A program made the position numbers and the translations under genes. A DNA stretch of 64,000 bases, taken from NCBI RefSeq assembly GCF_000717875.1, contig NZ_JOCT01000031.1:20854-84853 (forward strand), written 5' to 3'. This stretch comes from Streptomyces sp. NRRL S-455. GTDB taxonomy: Bacteria; Actinomycetota; Actinomycetes; Streptomycetales; Streptomycetaceae. The notes beneath the pieces are model-generated. The model worked only from the letters and a program-made list of their open reading frames with translations. It was not told where the DNA came from and searched no databases. Shown one piece after another: positions 8,992-18,419 of the stretch; position 1 is the first letter of the stretch; each line of letters begins with the position of its first letter.

Positions 8992-9111
8992 TGCTTGCTC
9001 CTCGTTGCTGTGTGCGTGTCTGAGCAGGACGCTCGCGCTCATTGTCCCGCACGCGCGGTTGAGCGGTGAGCGGGGGTGCTCCTCGGCGGTCCGCGCTCCC
9101 GGTGCCGGCGC

Positions 9112-9744
9112 TCAGGCCCCGGTGGGGTCCTCGCCCCGGTCCAGTGCCTTCCACAGGTCCTCGGGCCGGTCCGGGTCGACGGCGGGGGCCTTGCGGCGCG
9201 GCCGGGGCACGCCGTCCCGCTCGTAGCGGCCGGACATCGCGGGCCACAGCCGGCCGTAGCGCAGGGCGAGCAGCCCGGCCAGGAGGAGCAGGACGCCACC
9301 GAGGGCCGCGACGTACGGCCAGGCGGTGTGGGTCAGGGCGTCGACGGAGGCGGAGGTGTCACCGGAGGCCTCGGCGGCCTTCTCGTCGAGGGCGGAGCCG
9401 TCGGAGGCGCCGAACAGGGCGGCCGCGACGGTGCCCGCGCCGGCCAGCGCCAGCAGGGCGGCCACGACGACCCGGCCGGCGCGGCGGACGGCGAAGACGG
9501 CGACGAGCGCGGCGAGGCCCACTATGGCGAGCGCCGCGGGGACGCCCGTGACGTCGCTGCCCTTGGCGGTCAGGGGGAAGTCGCCACCGGCCACCGTCGC
9601 GGTGCCCGCCACCCAGCGCTGCCGGGTGGCGAGGAGCGCCACGGCCGCGCCGAGCGCGCCGGCGAGGAGCGCCACGGCGAGGCTCAGGCGGCCGGCCCGG
9701 GTGGATCCGGCGGCTTGGGAACGGGAGGGAGGTACAGCAGTCAC
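9112..9744 (-). CDS. Tryptophan-associated membrane protein (TIGR02234 / Trp_oprn_chp type)
   Basis: The GTG at 9744 gives about 210 residues with four hydrophobic helices (roughly 18-39, 63-82, 88-108, 140-160), a conserved RQRWVAG segment after TM1 and a charged C-terminal tail. This pattern and position next to trpE match the actinobacterial Trp-operon-associated membrane family. The biochemical role is unknown. It follows trpE after a short gap that holds a perfect hairpin, so it may be expressed by read-through or from its own promoter. A GTG at 9753 is an alternative start; GTGGGG lies close to both. Confidence 0.75.
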   Translation of the reverse strand: MTAVPPSRSQAAGSTRAGRLSLAVALLAGALGAAVALLATRQRWVAGTATVAGGDFPLTAKGSDVTGVPAALAIVGLAALVAVFAVRRAGRVVVAALLALAGAGTVAAALFGASDGSALDEKAAEASGDTSASVDALTHTAWPYVAALGGVLLLLAGLLALRYGRLWPAMSGRYERDGVPRPRRKAPAVDPDRPEDLWKALDRGEDPTGA

Positions 9745-9761
9745 ATACCCCACTATCGCTT

Positions 9762-9791
9762 GAACCCCGGGCGAACCGTCACCCGGGGTTC
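9762..9791 (-). terminator. Hairpin immediately after trpE
   Basis: Perfect 10-bp inverted repeat, arms GAACCCCGGG and CCCGGGGTTC with a 10-nt loop, starting 3 nt past the trpE stop codon. It could end the hisI-trpE transcript or attenuate expression of the next gene, which starts only 17 nt further on. Confidence 0.75.
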
Positions 9792-9794
9792 GCC

Positions 9795-11276
<1,482 letters not shown>

Positions 11277-11287
11277 GGCGGCTGACC

Positions 11288-11731
11288 TTACTGATCCGTC
11301 GGGGCGGGGTCGCAGCCGCCGTCCTTGAGCAGCACGTCCGCGTCGAAGCAGGTGCGGGCTCCCGTGTGGCAGGCGGCTCCGACCTGGTCGACCTTCACCA
11401 GGACGGTGTCGGCGTCGCAGTCGAGGGCGACGGACTTGACCCACTGGAAGTGGCCGGAGGTGTCTCCCTTGACCCAGTACTCCTGGCGGCTGCGCGACCA
11501 GTACGTGCACCGGCCGGTGGTCAGGGTGCGGTGCAGCGCCTCGTCGTCCATCCAGCCGAGCATCAGCACCTCTCCGGTGTCGTACTGCTGGGCGATGGCG
11601 GGCAGGAGGCCGTCGGCGCTGCGCTTGAGGCGGGCGGCGATCTCCGGGGCGAGGCGGCTGGATGGAGCACTGTGGCGCGAAGCGCCTCCCTGAGGGGTGG
11701 TGGCCGGGCGACGGGCGGGCGTGCTGGTCAT
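11288..11731 (-). CDS. hisI: Phosphoribosyl-AMP cyclohydrolase
   Basis: HisI opens the purine ring of PR-AMP in histidine synthesis. The core carries [37 protein letters not shown] and the zinc/magnesium cluster [26 protein letters not shown]. The protein from the ATG at 11731 has about 147 residues. Its N-terminus has a low-complexity extension ([18 protein letters not shown]) encoded by DNA that is repeated 121 nt upstream outside the gene. No ribosome site is visible; a CACAAT -10-like element lies 7 nt before the ATG, so the mRNA may be leaderless. An ATG at 11740 is an alternative. It is co-transcribed with trpE. Confidence 0.93.
   Translation of the reverse strand: MTSTPARRPATTPQGGASRHSAPSSRLAPEIAARLKRSADGLLPAIAQQYDTGEVLMLGWMDDEALHRTLTTGRCTYWSRSRQEYWVKGDTSGHFQWVKSVALDCDADTVLVKVDQVGAACHTGARTCFDADVLLKDGGCDPAPTDQ
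11677..11721. repeat. Direct repeat copy A (inside the hisI 5' end)
   Basis: The 45-nt segment starting GCGAAGCGCCTC and ending with a GGTGGCCGGG-type stretch matches copy B at 11798-11842 at 40 of 45 positions. It encodes the extra N-terminal residues of HisI. Confidence 0.85.
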
Positions 11732-11797
11732 GCCGACCATTGTGCCGCGCGCCACCGACAGGCCAGGTGGAGTGTCCACTGATCGGAAGGAGGGGGT

Positions 11798-11842
11798 GCG
11801 AAGCGCCTCAATGGGGGGTGGTGGCCGGGTGACGGGTGGGCG
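11798..11842. repeat. Direct repeat copy B (hisI / TIGR03085 intergenic region)
   Basis: Second copy of the repeat, 121 nt from copy A and in the same orientation, lying between the divergent hisI and TIGR03085-type genes. Confidence 0.85.
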
Positions 11843-11859
11843 GACCCGGCGCGCGGCCG

Positions 11860-11865
11860 TAGGCT
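11860..11865 (+). promoter_or_regulatory. -10 element TAGGCT for a leaderless gene
   Basis: TAGGCT ends 6 nt before the ATG at 11872 and there is no ribosome site, so transcription should begin at or next to the start codon. Confidence 0.6.
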
Positions 11866-11871
11866 GGCCGC

Positions 11872-12507
11872 ATGTCGACCCATGCCAAGCGTGAACGACT
11901 TCTCCTCGCCGACCTGTTGGAGACCGCGGGCCCGGACGCGCCCACTCTGTGCGAGGGCTGGACGACCCGGGACCTCGCCGCGCACGTGGTGGTGCGCGAA
12001 CGCCGCCCCGACGCCGCCGGCGGGATGCTGATCAAGCAGCTCGCGCCGCGTCTGGACCGGGTGATGGCGGAGTACACGGACAAGCCGTACGAGGAGCTGA
12101 TCCAGCTGATCCGTACGGGCCCGCCCCGCTTCTCGCCCTTCTCGCTCAAGCCGGTCGACGAGGCGTCGAACATCATCGAGTTCTACGTCCACGCGGAGGA
12201 CGTCCGCCGCGCCCAGCCGGACTGGTCCCCGCGCGAGCTCGACCCGGTGTTCCAGGACGCCCTGTGGTCCCGGCTGGAGCGCACCGCCCGCCTGATGGGC
12301 CGGGGCGTCCCGACGGGCCTGGTGCTGCGCCGCCCGGACGGCCAGACGGTGGTCGCCCATCGCGGCACGCCGGTGGTCACGGTGACCGGCGAGCCGTCCG
12401 AGCTGGTGCTGTTCTCGTACGGCCGGCAGAGCCAGGCCAAGGTGGACCTGGACGGCGACGAGGACGCGATCGCGAAGCTGCACGAGACGAAGCAGCTGGG
12501 GATCTGA
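11872..12507 (+). CDS. TIGR03085 / DinB-like maleylpyruvate isomerase-fold protein
   Basis: The 211-residue protein belongs to the actinobacterial TIGR03085 group within the DinB/mycothiol-dependent isomerase superfamily. The family's metal-binding histidines appear in [15 protein letters not shown] near residue 35 and [11 protein letters not shown] near residue 104. The substrate is unknown; related proteins act on mycothiol conjugates, so a thiol-linked reaction is possible. The gene is divergent from hisI and convergent with hisF, whose stop lies only 16 bp beyond its own. It appears leaderless. Confidence 0.83.
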   Translation: MSTHAKRERLLLADLLETAGPDAPTLCEGWTTRDLAAHVVVRERRPDAAGGMLIKQLAPRLDRVMAEYTDKPYEELIQLIRTGPPRFSPFSLKPVDEASNIIEFYVHAEDVRRAQPDWSPRELDPVFQDALWSRLERTARLMGRGVPTGLVLRRPDGQTVVAHRGTPVVTVTGEPSELVLFSYGRQSQAKVDLDGDEDAIAKLHETKQLGI

Positions 12508-12523
12508 GCCCGGGGGCCGGGCA

Positions 12524-13279
12524 TCACCTCACGGGGTGTCCGGCCTCCCTCAGCGTCTCCTTGACCTGGCCGATCCGCAGGTCCCCGAAGTGGAACACCG
12601 ACGCGGCCAGGACGGCGTCCGCGCCCGCCTCGATGGCCGGGGGGAAGTCCGTCAGCCTGCCCGCGCCGCCCGAGGCGATGACCGGGACGGTGACGTGCTT
12701 GCGTACGGCCCGGATCATCTCGAGGTCGTAGCCGTCCTTGGTGCCGTCCGCGTCCATCGAGTTGAGCAGGATCTCGCCGGCGCCCAGCTCGGCGGCCCGG
12801 TGCGCCCACTCGACGGCGTCGATGCCGGTGCCGCGGCGGCCGCCGTGGGTGGTCACCTCGAAGGAGCCCGACTCGGTGCGGCGGGCGTCCACCGAGAGGA
12901 CCAGGACCTGGCGGCCGAAGCGTTCGGCGATCTCGCGGATCAGGTCGGGGCGGGCGATCGCGGCCGTGTTGACGCCGACCTTGTCCGCGCCGGCCCGCAG
13001 CAGCTTGTCGACGTCCTCGGCGGTGCGCACGCCGCCGCCGACGGTGAGCGGGATGAACACCTGCTCGGCCGTGCGGCGCACCACGTCGTACGTGGTCTCG
13101 CGGTTGCCCGACGAGGCGGTGATGTCCAGGAACGTCAGCTCGTCGGCGCCCTCGGCGTCGTACACCTTGGCCATCTCGACCGGGTCGCCCGCGTCGCGCA
13201 GGTTCTGGAAGTTGACGCCCTTGACGACCCGGCCGTTGTCGACGTCCAGGCAGGGGATGACTCGGACCGCCAGGGTCAT
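12524..13279 (-). CDS. hisF: Imidazole glycerol phosphate synthase, cyclase subunit
   Basis: HisF uses ammonia from HisH to turn PRFAR into imidazole glycerol phosphate and AICAR. The 251-residue barrel has the catalytic acids in [17 protein letters not shown] (Asp12) and VLSVDARR, plus the phosphate motifs LTVGGGVRT and VIASGGAG. The ATG at 13279 overlaps the ridA stop in ATGA. It is the last gene of the his operon. HisH, its partner, is separated from it by priA and ridA. Confidence 0.97.
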   Translation of the reverse strand: MTLAVRVIPCLDVDNGRVVKGVNFQNLRDAGDPVEMAKVYDAEGADELTFLDITASSGNRETTYDVVRRTAEQVFIPLTVGGGVRTAEDVDKLLRAGADKVGVNTAAIARPDLIREIAERFGRQVLVLSVDARRTESGSFEVTTHGGRRGTGIDAVEWAHRAAELGAGEILLNSMDADGTKDGYDLEMIRAVRKHVTVPVIASGGAGRLTDFPPAIEAGADAVLAASVFHFGDLRIGQVKETLREAGHPVR

Positions 13280-13680
13280 GAGGTCACGGCTCCTCTGAAT
13301 GCTTCTATTTCCACGGACACCAGCACGCGCGGATCGATGAACCCCTGCACCACCAGGAAGGTCGCGACCGGGCGCGCGGTGTCGAACAGTTCCTTGTGGG
13401 CGCGGCCCACCTCTTCGATGTCACGCGTGTGTGCCAGGTACATGCGCGTACGGATCACGGCCCCGGGGCCGAGCCCGAACTCGGCGATCGCGTCGAGTGC
13501 GCTGGTGAAGGCCACCTTCGCCTGCTCGTACGGGTCGCCCTCCCCGTACAGCACGCTGCCCTTGAAGGACGTGGTGCCCGCCACCAGCACGTGGTCGCCC
13601 GCCGCGACGGCACGTGCAAAACCGAAGGACTCTTCCCAGGGACTTCCGCTCTGCACCCGCCGCACGGCTTCCGACGTCAT
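13276..13680 (-). CDS. RidA (YjgF/YER057c/UK114) family protein
   Basis: The 134-residue protein has the RidA fold signature: [30 protein letters not shown], and [21 protein letters not shown] with the conserved Arg. RidA-family proteins deaminate reactive enamine/imine intermediates such as 2-aminoacrylate produced by PLP enzymes. Both its ATG (over the priA stop) and its stop (under the hisF ATG) are in ATGA overlaps, so it is translated as an integral his-operon gene. A role in clearing reactive intermediates during histidine or serine-related metabolism is inferred. Confidence 0.88.
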   Translation of the reverse strand: MTSEAVRRVQSGSPWEESFGFARAVAAGDHVLVAGTTSFKGSVLYGEGDPYEQAKVAFTSALDAIAEFGLGPGAVIRTRMYLAHTRDIEEVGRAHKELFDTARPVATFLVVQGFIDPRVLVSVEIEAFRGAVTS

Positions 13681-14402
13681 GACGACACTGCCTCCAGGGC
13701 TTCTTCGAGAGTGAACGCCTTCGCGTACAGCGCCTTCCCTACGATCGCGCCCTCGACACCGGCGGGGACGAGGCCGGCGATGGCCCGGAGGTCGTCCAGT
13801 GAGGACACGCCGCCGGAGGCCACGACCGGGCGGTCGGTGGCGGCGCAGACGTTCCTCAGCAGTTCCAGGTTCGGGCCCTGGAGGGTGCCGTCCTTGGCGA
13901 TGTCCGTGACGACGTAGCGGGCGCAGCCCTCCTTGTTGAGGCGCTCCAGCGTCTCGTACAGGTCGCCGCCGTCCCGGGTCCAGCCGCGGCCGCGCAGGGT
14001 GGTGCCGCGGACGTCGAGACCGACCGCGATCTTGTCGCCGTGCTCGGCGATGACCTTGGCGACCCATTCGGGAGTCTCCAGGGCGGCCGTGCCGAGGTTC
14101 ACCCGGGTGCAGCCGGTGGCCAGGGCGGCGGCGAGGGTGTCGTCGTCGCGGATGCCGCCGGACAGCTCCACCTTGATGTCCATCGCCCCCGCGACCTCGG
14201 CGATCAGCTCGCGGTTGTTCCCGGTGCCGAACGCGGCGTCCAGGTCGACCAGGTGCAGCCACTCGGCGCCGGAGCGCTGCCAGGCGAGGGCGGCCTCCAG
14301 TGGGGAGCCGTAGGAGGTCTCCGTGCCGGACTCGCCGTGCACCAGGCGGACGGCCTGGCCGTCACGGACGTCGACGGCGGGGAGGAGTTCGAGCTTGCTC
14401 AC
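13677..14402 (-). CDS. priA: Bifunctional phosphoribosyl isomerase A (HisA/TrpF activity)
   Basis: In Streptomyces and Mycobacterium the HisA homologue, PriA, isomerises both ProFAR (histidine) and phosphoribosyl anthranilate (tryptophan); this was shown for S. coelicolor. The 241-residue barrel has Asp11 in [15 protein letters not shown], the [11 protein letters not shown] phosphate motif, [15 protein letters not shown] carrying the second acid, and VVASGGVSS. No separate trpF occurs in the trp cluster here, which fits dual function. The GTG start at 14402 overlaps the hisH stop in GTGA. Confidence 0.95.
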   Translation of the reverse strand: MSKLELLPAVDVRDGQAVRLVHGESGTETSYGSPLEAALAWQRSGAEWLHLVDLDAAFGTGNNRELIAEVAGAMDIKVELSGGIRDDDTLAAALATGCTRVNLGTAALETPEWVAKVIAEHGDKIAVGLDVRGTTLRGRGWTRDGGDLYETLERLNKEGCARYVVTDIAKDGTLQGPNLELLRNVCAATDRPVVASGGVSSLDDLRAIAGLVPAGVEGAIVGKALYAKAFTLEEALEAVSS

Positions 14403-15061
14403 AGTGTTCCGATCCAGTTGGTGAGGAGCTGGGCTCCGGCGTCGCCGGACTTCTCGGGGTGGAACTGGGTGGCCCACAGGGCGCCGTTCTCGACGGCCGC
14501 GACGAACGGCTTGCCGTGTGTGGACCAGGTGACCTTGGGGGCCTCGATCGCCGGGTTGTGGGTCTCCAGCGACCAGTCGTGGACAGCGTAGGAGTGCACG
14601 AAGTAGAAGCGGGCGTCCGCGTCCAGGCCGGCGAAGAGCTGCGAGCCGGGCGCCGCCTCCACGGTGTTCCAGCCCATGTGGGGCACGACCTCGGCCTGGA
14701 GCGGCTCGACGGAGCCGGGCCACTCGTCGAGGCCCTCGCTCTCCACGCCGTGCTCGATGCCGCGCGCGAAGAGGATCTGCATGCCGACGCAGATGCCCAT
14801 GACCGGGCGGCCGCCGGAGAGCCGGCGGTCGACGATCCAGTCGCCGCGCGCCTCGCGCAGACCGGTCATGCAGGAGGCGAAGGCGCCGACGCCCGGCACG
14901 AGCAGGCCGTCGGCGTTCATGGCCTTGTCGTAGTCACGCGTGATCTCGACGTCGGCTCCCGCGCGGGCGAGGGCACGCTCGGCGGAGCGGACGTTACCGA
15001 AGCCGTAGTCGAAGACGACTACCTTCTTCTGCTTGTTCTGCGTCTTCCGGGGGGCGCTCAA
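14399..15061 (-). CDS. hisH: Imidazole glycerol phosphate synthase, glutaminase subunit (TTG start)
   Basis: HisH hydrolyses glutamine and feeds ammonia to HisF. The 220-residue class I amidotransferase has the nucleophile Cys91 in GICVGMQ and the His201-x-Glu203 pair in QFHPEKSG. I place the start at the rare TTG at 15061: it has GGAGG 7 nt upstream and overlaps the stop of the 54-residue gene in TTGA, the same pattern as every other junction in this operon. A GTG two codons upstream is too close to the ribosome site. The N-terminus is short and basic. Confidence 0.95.
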   Translation of the reverse strand: MSAPRKTQNKQKKVVVFDYGFGNVRSAERALARAGADVEITRDYDKAMNADGLLVPGVGAFASCMTGLREARGDWIVDRRLSGGRPVMGICVGMQILFARGIEHGVESEGLDEWPGSVEPLQAEVVPHMGWNTVEAAPGSQLFAGLDADARFYFVHSYAVHDWSLETHNPAIEAPKVTWSTHGKPFVAAVENGALWATQFHPEKSGDAGAQLLTNWIGTL

Positions 15062-15222
15062 TTCCACACCTCCAGCCTGAGGACACCTGCCGTCAGGCAC
15101 ATCGCGGCACCGATCGACAGCAGCACGATCAGGCCCTTGGGCATCTTCTGCTTGACGAAGGAGTAGATCCCGCCGACCAGGAACAGGCCGACGACGATCA
15201 GCAGGGTCGAGATGCCGTTCAC
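15058..15222 (-). CDS. 54-residue two-helix membrane protein inside the his operon
   Basis: The GTG at 15222 (AAGGG upstream, GTGA overlap with the hisB stop) gives a 54-residue protein, almost wholly two hydrophobic helices (about 5-22 and 29-47) joined by a short basic turn (FVKQKMPKG). Its stop overlaps the TTG start of hisH. It therefore lies between two overlaps and must be translated to couple hisB to hisH. The topology suggests a small integral membrane protein. I recognise no named function; the same position is, as I recall, occupied in other Streptomyces. Confidence 0.8.
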   Translation of the reverse strand: MNGISTLLIVVGLFLVGGIYSFVKQKMPKGLIVLLSIGAAMCLTAGVLRLEVWN

Positions 15223-15812
15223 AGGGCGCCCTTCGTGGACGGGAGGATGCCGGCCGCGCGCGGGTCGCGCTCGGACGCATAACGCAGCGCCCGGGCCAGG
15301 GCCTTGAACTGGCACTCCACGATGTGGTGGGCGTTGCGCCCGTAGGGCACGTGCACGTGCAGCGCGATCTGGGCCTGGGCCACGAAGGACTCCAGGATGT
15401 GCCGCGTCATGGTGGTGTCGTACTCGCCGATCATCGGCGCCATCTTCTCGGGCTCGGTGTGCACGAGGTAGGGGCGGCCGGACAGGTCGACGGTGACCTG
15501 GGCGAGGGACTCGTCCAGCGGGACCGTGCAGTTGCCGAAGCGGTAGATGCCGACCTTGTCGCCGAGGGCCTGCTTGAAGGCGGCGCCGAGGGCGAGGGCG
15601 GTGTCCTCGATGGTGTGGTGCGAGTCGATGTGCAGGTCGCCCTCGGTCTTCACGGTCAGGTCGAACAGACCGTGCCGGCCGAGCTGGTCGAGCATGTGGT
15701 CGTAGAAGCCGACGCCGGTGGAGATCTCCGTCTTGCCGGTGCCGTCGAGGTCGATCTCGACGAGGACCGTGGTCTCCTTGGTCGTCCGCTCCACGCGTCC
15801 GGTGCGGCTCAT
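15219..15812 (-). CDS. hisB: Imidazoleglycerol-phosphate dehydratase
   Basis: HisB dehydrates imidazole glycerol phosphate. The 197-residue enzyme is monofunctional, without the histidinol phosphatase domain found in enterics. The metal-binding histidine motifs are visible: [28 protein letters not shown] and [21 protein letters not shown]. The ATG at 15812 overlaps the hisC stop in ATGA and has GAAGGAG upstream. Its stop overlaps the GTG of the small membrane gene. Confidence 0.97.
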   Translation of the reverse strand: MSRTGRVERTTKETTVLVEIDLDGTGKTEISTGVGFYDHMLDQLGRHGLFDLTVKTEGDLHIDSHHTIEDTALALGAAFKQALGDKVGIYRFGNCTVPLDESLAQVTVDLSGRPYLVHTEPEKMAPMIGEYDTTMTRHILESFVAQAQIALHVHVPYGRNAHHIVECQFKALARALRYASERDPRAAGILPSTKGAL

Positions 15813-16915
15813 GAACTCTGCTCCTTCTTCAGTGCACGTACCGCGTCCAGGAACGCGTCGTTCTCTTCGGGGGTTCCGGCGGACACCCGCAGCCATCCGG
15901 GGATGCCGTTGTCGCGGACCAGAACGCCCTGGTCGAGGATCTTCCGCCAGGCCGTGTGCGCGTCCTCGAACCTGCCGAACTGCACGAAGTTGGCGTCGGA
16001 CTCGACGACCTCGTAGCCGGTCGCGCGCAGTTCGGTGACCAGGCGGTCCCGCTCGGCCTTGAGCTGCTCGACGTAGCCCAGCAGCGTGTCGGTGTGCTCC
16101 AGGGCGGCCAGGGCGGTCGCCTGGGTGACGGCCGACAGGTGGTAGGGCAGCCGGACGAGCTGGACGGCGTCGACGACGGCCGGGTGCGCGGCGAGGTAGC
16201 CGAGGCGCAGGCCCGCCGCGCCGAACGCCTTCGACATGGTGCGGGAGATGACGAGGTTCGGGCGTCCCTGAAGCAGCGGCAGCAGCGAGTCGCCGTGGCT
16301 GAACTCGATGTACGCCTCGTCGACCACGACCATCGACGGCTTGGCCGCCTGGGCGGCCTCGTACAGCGCGAGGACGGTCTCGGGCGGGACCGCGTTGCCG
16401 GTGGGGTTGTTGGGGGTGGTGACGAAGACGACGTCCGGCTGGTTCTCGGCGATGGCCTGCTCGGCGGCGGCGAGGTCGATCGTGAAGTCGTCGCCCCGGG
16501 GGCCGGAGATCCAGCCCGTGCCGGTGCCGCGCGCGATGAGCCCGTGCATCGAGTACGACGGTTCGAAGCCGATCGCGGTGCGGCCCGGCCCGCCGAAGGT
16601 CTGCAGCAGCTGCTGGATGACCTCGTTGGAGCCGTTGGCCGCCCAGACGTTGGCGAGGCCGACCTGGTAGCCGGAGGTGTCGGTGAGGTACTCGGCCAGC
16701 CGCGTGCGCAGCTCGACCGCGTCCCGGTCCGGGTAGCGGTTGAGGTTCCGGGCGGCCTCACGGACCCGCTCGGCGATGCGCTCGACGAGGGGCTCGGGCA
16801 GCGGGTAGGGGTTCTCGTTGGTGTTCAGCCGTACGGGGACGTCCAGCTGGGGCGCGCCGTAGGGGGACTTGCCGCGCAGCTCGTCCCGTACGGGGAGATC
16901 GTCGATGCCTGTCAC
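15809..16915 (-). CDS. hisC: Histidinol-phosphate aminotransferase
   Basis: HisC transaminates imidazole acetol phosphate with glutamate using PLP. The 368-residue fold type I protein has [10 protein letters not shown] near the N-terminus, the TTPNNPTGN motif, [11 protein letters not shown] and the PLP lysine in [17 protein letters not shown]. The GTG at 16915 overlaps the hisD stop in GTGA with AGGGC close upstream. It is second in the operon. Confidence 0.96.
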   Translation of the reverse strand: MTGIDDLPVRDELRGKSPYGAPQLDVPVRLNTNENPYPLPEPLVERIAERVREAARNLNRYPDRDAVELRTRLAEYLTDTSGYQVGLANVWAANGSNEVIQQLLQTFGGPGRTAIGFEPSYSMHGLIARGTGTGWISGPRGDDFTIDLAAAEQAIAENQPDVVFVTTPNNPTGNAVPPETVLALYEAAQAAKPSMVVVDEAYIEFSHGDSLLPLLQGRPNLVISRTMSKAFGAAGLRLGYLAAHPAVVDAVQLVRLPYHLSAVTQATALAALEHTDTLLGYVEQLKAERDRLVTELRATGYEVVESDANFVQFGRFEDAHTAWRKILDQGVLVRDNGIPGWLRVSAGTPEENDAFLDAVRALKKEQSS

Positions 16916-18237
16916 TTGCCCTGGGGAACCTTCCAGTCGAACCTCGCCTTGATCGCCGCGCCGTGTGCCGGCAGGTCCTCCGCCTCGGCCAGCGTCACCA
17001 CGTGGTGCGCGACGTCGGCCAGCGCGTCCTTCGTGTAGTCGACGATGTGGATGCCGCGCAGGAAGGACTGGACCGACAGGCCGGAGGAGTGGCAGGCGCA
17101 GCCGCCGGTGGGCAGGACGTGGTTGGAGCCGGCCGCGTAGTCGCCGAGGGAGACCGGTGCCCAGGGGCCGATGAAGATCGCGCCGGCGTTGCGGACCCGG
17201 TCGGCCACGGCCGCGGCGTCCGCCGTCTGGATCTCCAGGTGCTCGGCGCCGTACGCGTCGACCACCCTGAGGCCCTCGTCGATGCCGTCGACCAGCACGA
17301 TCGCGGACTGCTTGCCGGACAGCGCCGGGACGATCCGGTCGTCGACGTGCTTGGTGGCCGCGACCTGCGGCTCCAGCTCCTTCTCGACGGCGTCCGCGAG
17401 GTCGGCGGAGTCGGTGACCAGGACGGCGGCGGCCAGCGGGTCGTGCTCGGCCTGGCTGATCAGGTCGGAGGCGACGTGCACCGGGTCGGCCGTGTCGTCG
17501 GCGAGGATCGCGATCTCGGTCGGGCCGGCCTCGGTGTCGATGCCGATCCTGCCGGTGAAGTAGCGCTTGGCGGCGGCCACCCAGATGTTGCCGGGGCCGG
17601 TGACCATGTTGGCGGGCGCGCAGGACTCGGTGCCGTAGGCGAACATCGCGACGGCCGTGGCGCCTCCGGCCGCGTACACCTCGTCGACGCCGAGCAGCGC
17701 GCAGGCGGCGAGGATCGTGGGGTGCGGCAGGCCGCCGAATTCGTCCTGGGCGGGCGAGGCGAGCGCGATGGACTCGACGCCGGCCTCCTGCGCGGGCACC
17801 ACGTTCATGATCACGGAGGACGGGTACACCGACCGGCCGCCCGGTGCGTAGAGCCCGACCCGCTCGACCGGAACCCACTTCTCGGTCACGGAGCCACCGG
17901 GCACGACCTGGGTGGTGTGCGTGCTCCGGCGCTGCTCGCGGTGGACGGTCCGGGCACGCCGGATGGACTCCTCCAGGGCCGCGCGCACGGCCGGGTCGAG
18001 CTCCTCCAGGGCGCGGGTGAGCGCGGCGGCAGGCACCCGCACCTGATCAAGCCTGACGCCGTCGAACCGCTCGGCGAAGTCGATCAGCGCCGCGTCGCCC
18101 CGATGATGCACGTCCTCGCAGATCGGACGCACCTTCTCCAGGGCGGCCGCTACGTCGAATTCGGCTCGGGGCAGCAGGTCACGCAGGGCGGGGCCCTCGG
18201 GCAGGGCGTCGCCGCGCAGATCGATTCGGGAGATCAC
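16912..18237 (-). CDS. hisD: Histidinol dehydrogenase
   Basis: HisD oxidises histidinol to histidine in two NAD-dependent steps. The 441-residue zinc enzyme has [16 protein letters not shown], the metal and catalytic region [15 protein letters not shown] and the AEHLEIQ motif. The GTG start at 18237 begins [10 protein letters not shown], the usual actinobacterial N-terminus. It is first in the his operon hisD-hisC-hisB-orf54-hisH-priA-ridA-hisF. A palindrome 42-58 nt upstream is a candidate operator. Confidence 0.97.
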   Translation of the reverse strand: MISRIDLRGDALPEGPALRDLLPRAEFDVAAALEKVRPICEDVHHRGDAALIDFAERFDGVRLDQVRVPAAALTRALEELDPAVRAALEESIRRARTVHREQRRSTHTTQVVPGGSVTEKWVPVERVGLYAPGGRSVYPSSVIMNVVPAQEAGVESIALASPAQDEFGGLPHPTILAACALLGVDEVYAAGGATAVAMFAYGTESCAPANMVTGPGNIWVAAAKRYFTGRIGIDTEAGPTEIAILADDTADPVHVASDLISQAEHDPLAAAVLVTDSADLADAVEKELEPQVAATKHVDDRIVPALSGKQSAIVLVDGIDEGLRVVDAYGAEHLEIQTADAAAVADRVRNAGAIFIGPWAPVSLGDYAAGSNHVLPTGGCACHSSGLSVQSFLRGIHIVDYTKDALADVAHHVVTLAEAEDLPAHGAAIKARFDWKVPQGK

Positions 18238-18278
18238 GTGCTCAATTCTCTCAGACCCGAATGTCGCGCCGTCCGCAC

Positions 18279-18295
18279 GTATCAATGGCTGATAC
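18279..18295. promoter_or_regulatory. Palindrome GTATCA-N5-TGATAC upstream of hisD
   Basis: A perfect 6-bp inverted repeat around a 5-nt centre lies 42 nt before the hisD start codon and about 120 nt before the divergent gene. On the minus strand it contains a TTGATA -35-like hexamer, so a protein bound here would cover the hisD promoter. The cognate regulator is unknown. Confidence 0.5.
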
Positions 18296-18380
18296 AGCAC
18301 ACCGCCGAAGCGCGGAAGATCCCCTTCACGTTTCGCGTTCGGCCCGTCACCCAGCGGGCATGAACTGCTGTAGGAGGGAC

Positions 18381-18419
18381 GTGACCCGCGAGTACCTGAG
18401 GAGGAAGGAAGAGACGTGA
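18381..18419 (+). CDS. Possible 12-codon leader ORF
   Basis: GTG at 18381, with AGGAGG 3 nt upstream, opens a 12-residue frame ([12 protein letters not shown]) whose TGA overlaps the GTG start of the next gene in GTGA. The ribosome site spacing is short, so translation is uncertain. If real it would couple translation to the downstream gene. Confidence 0.3.
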   Translation: MTREYLRRKEET

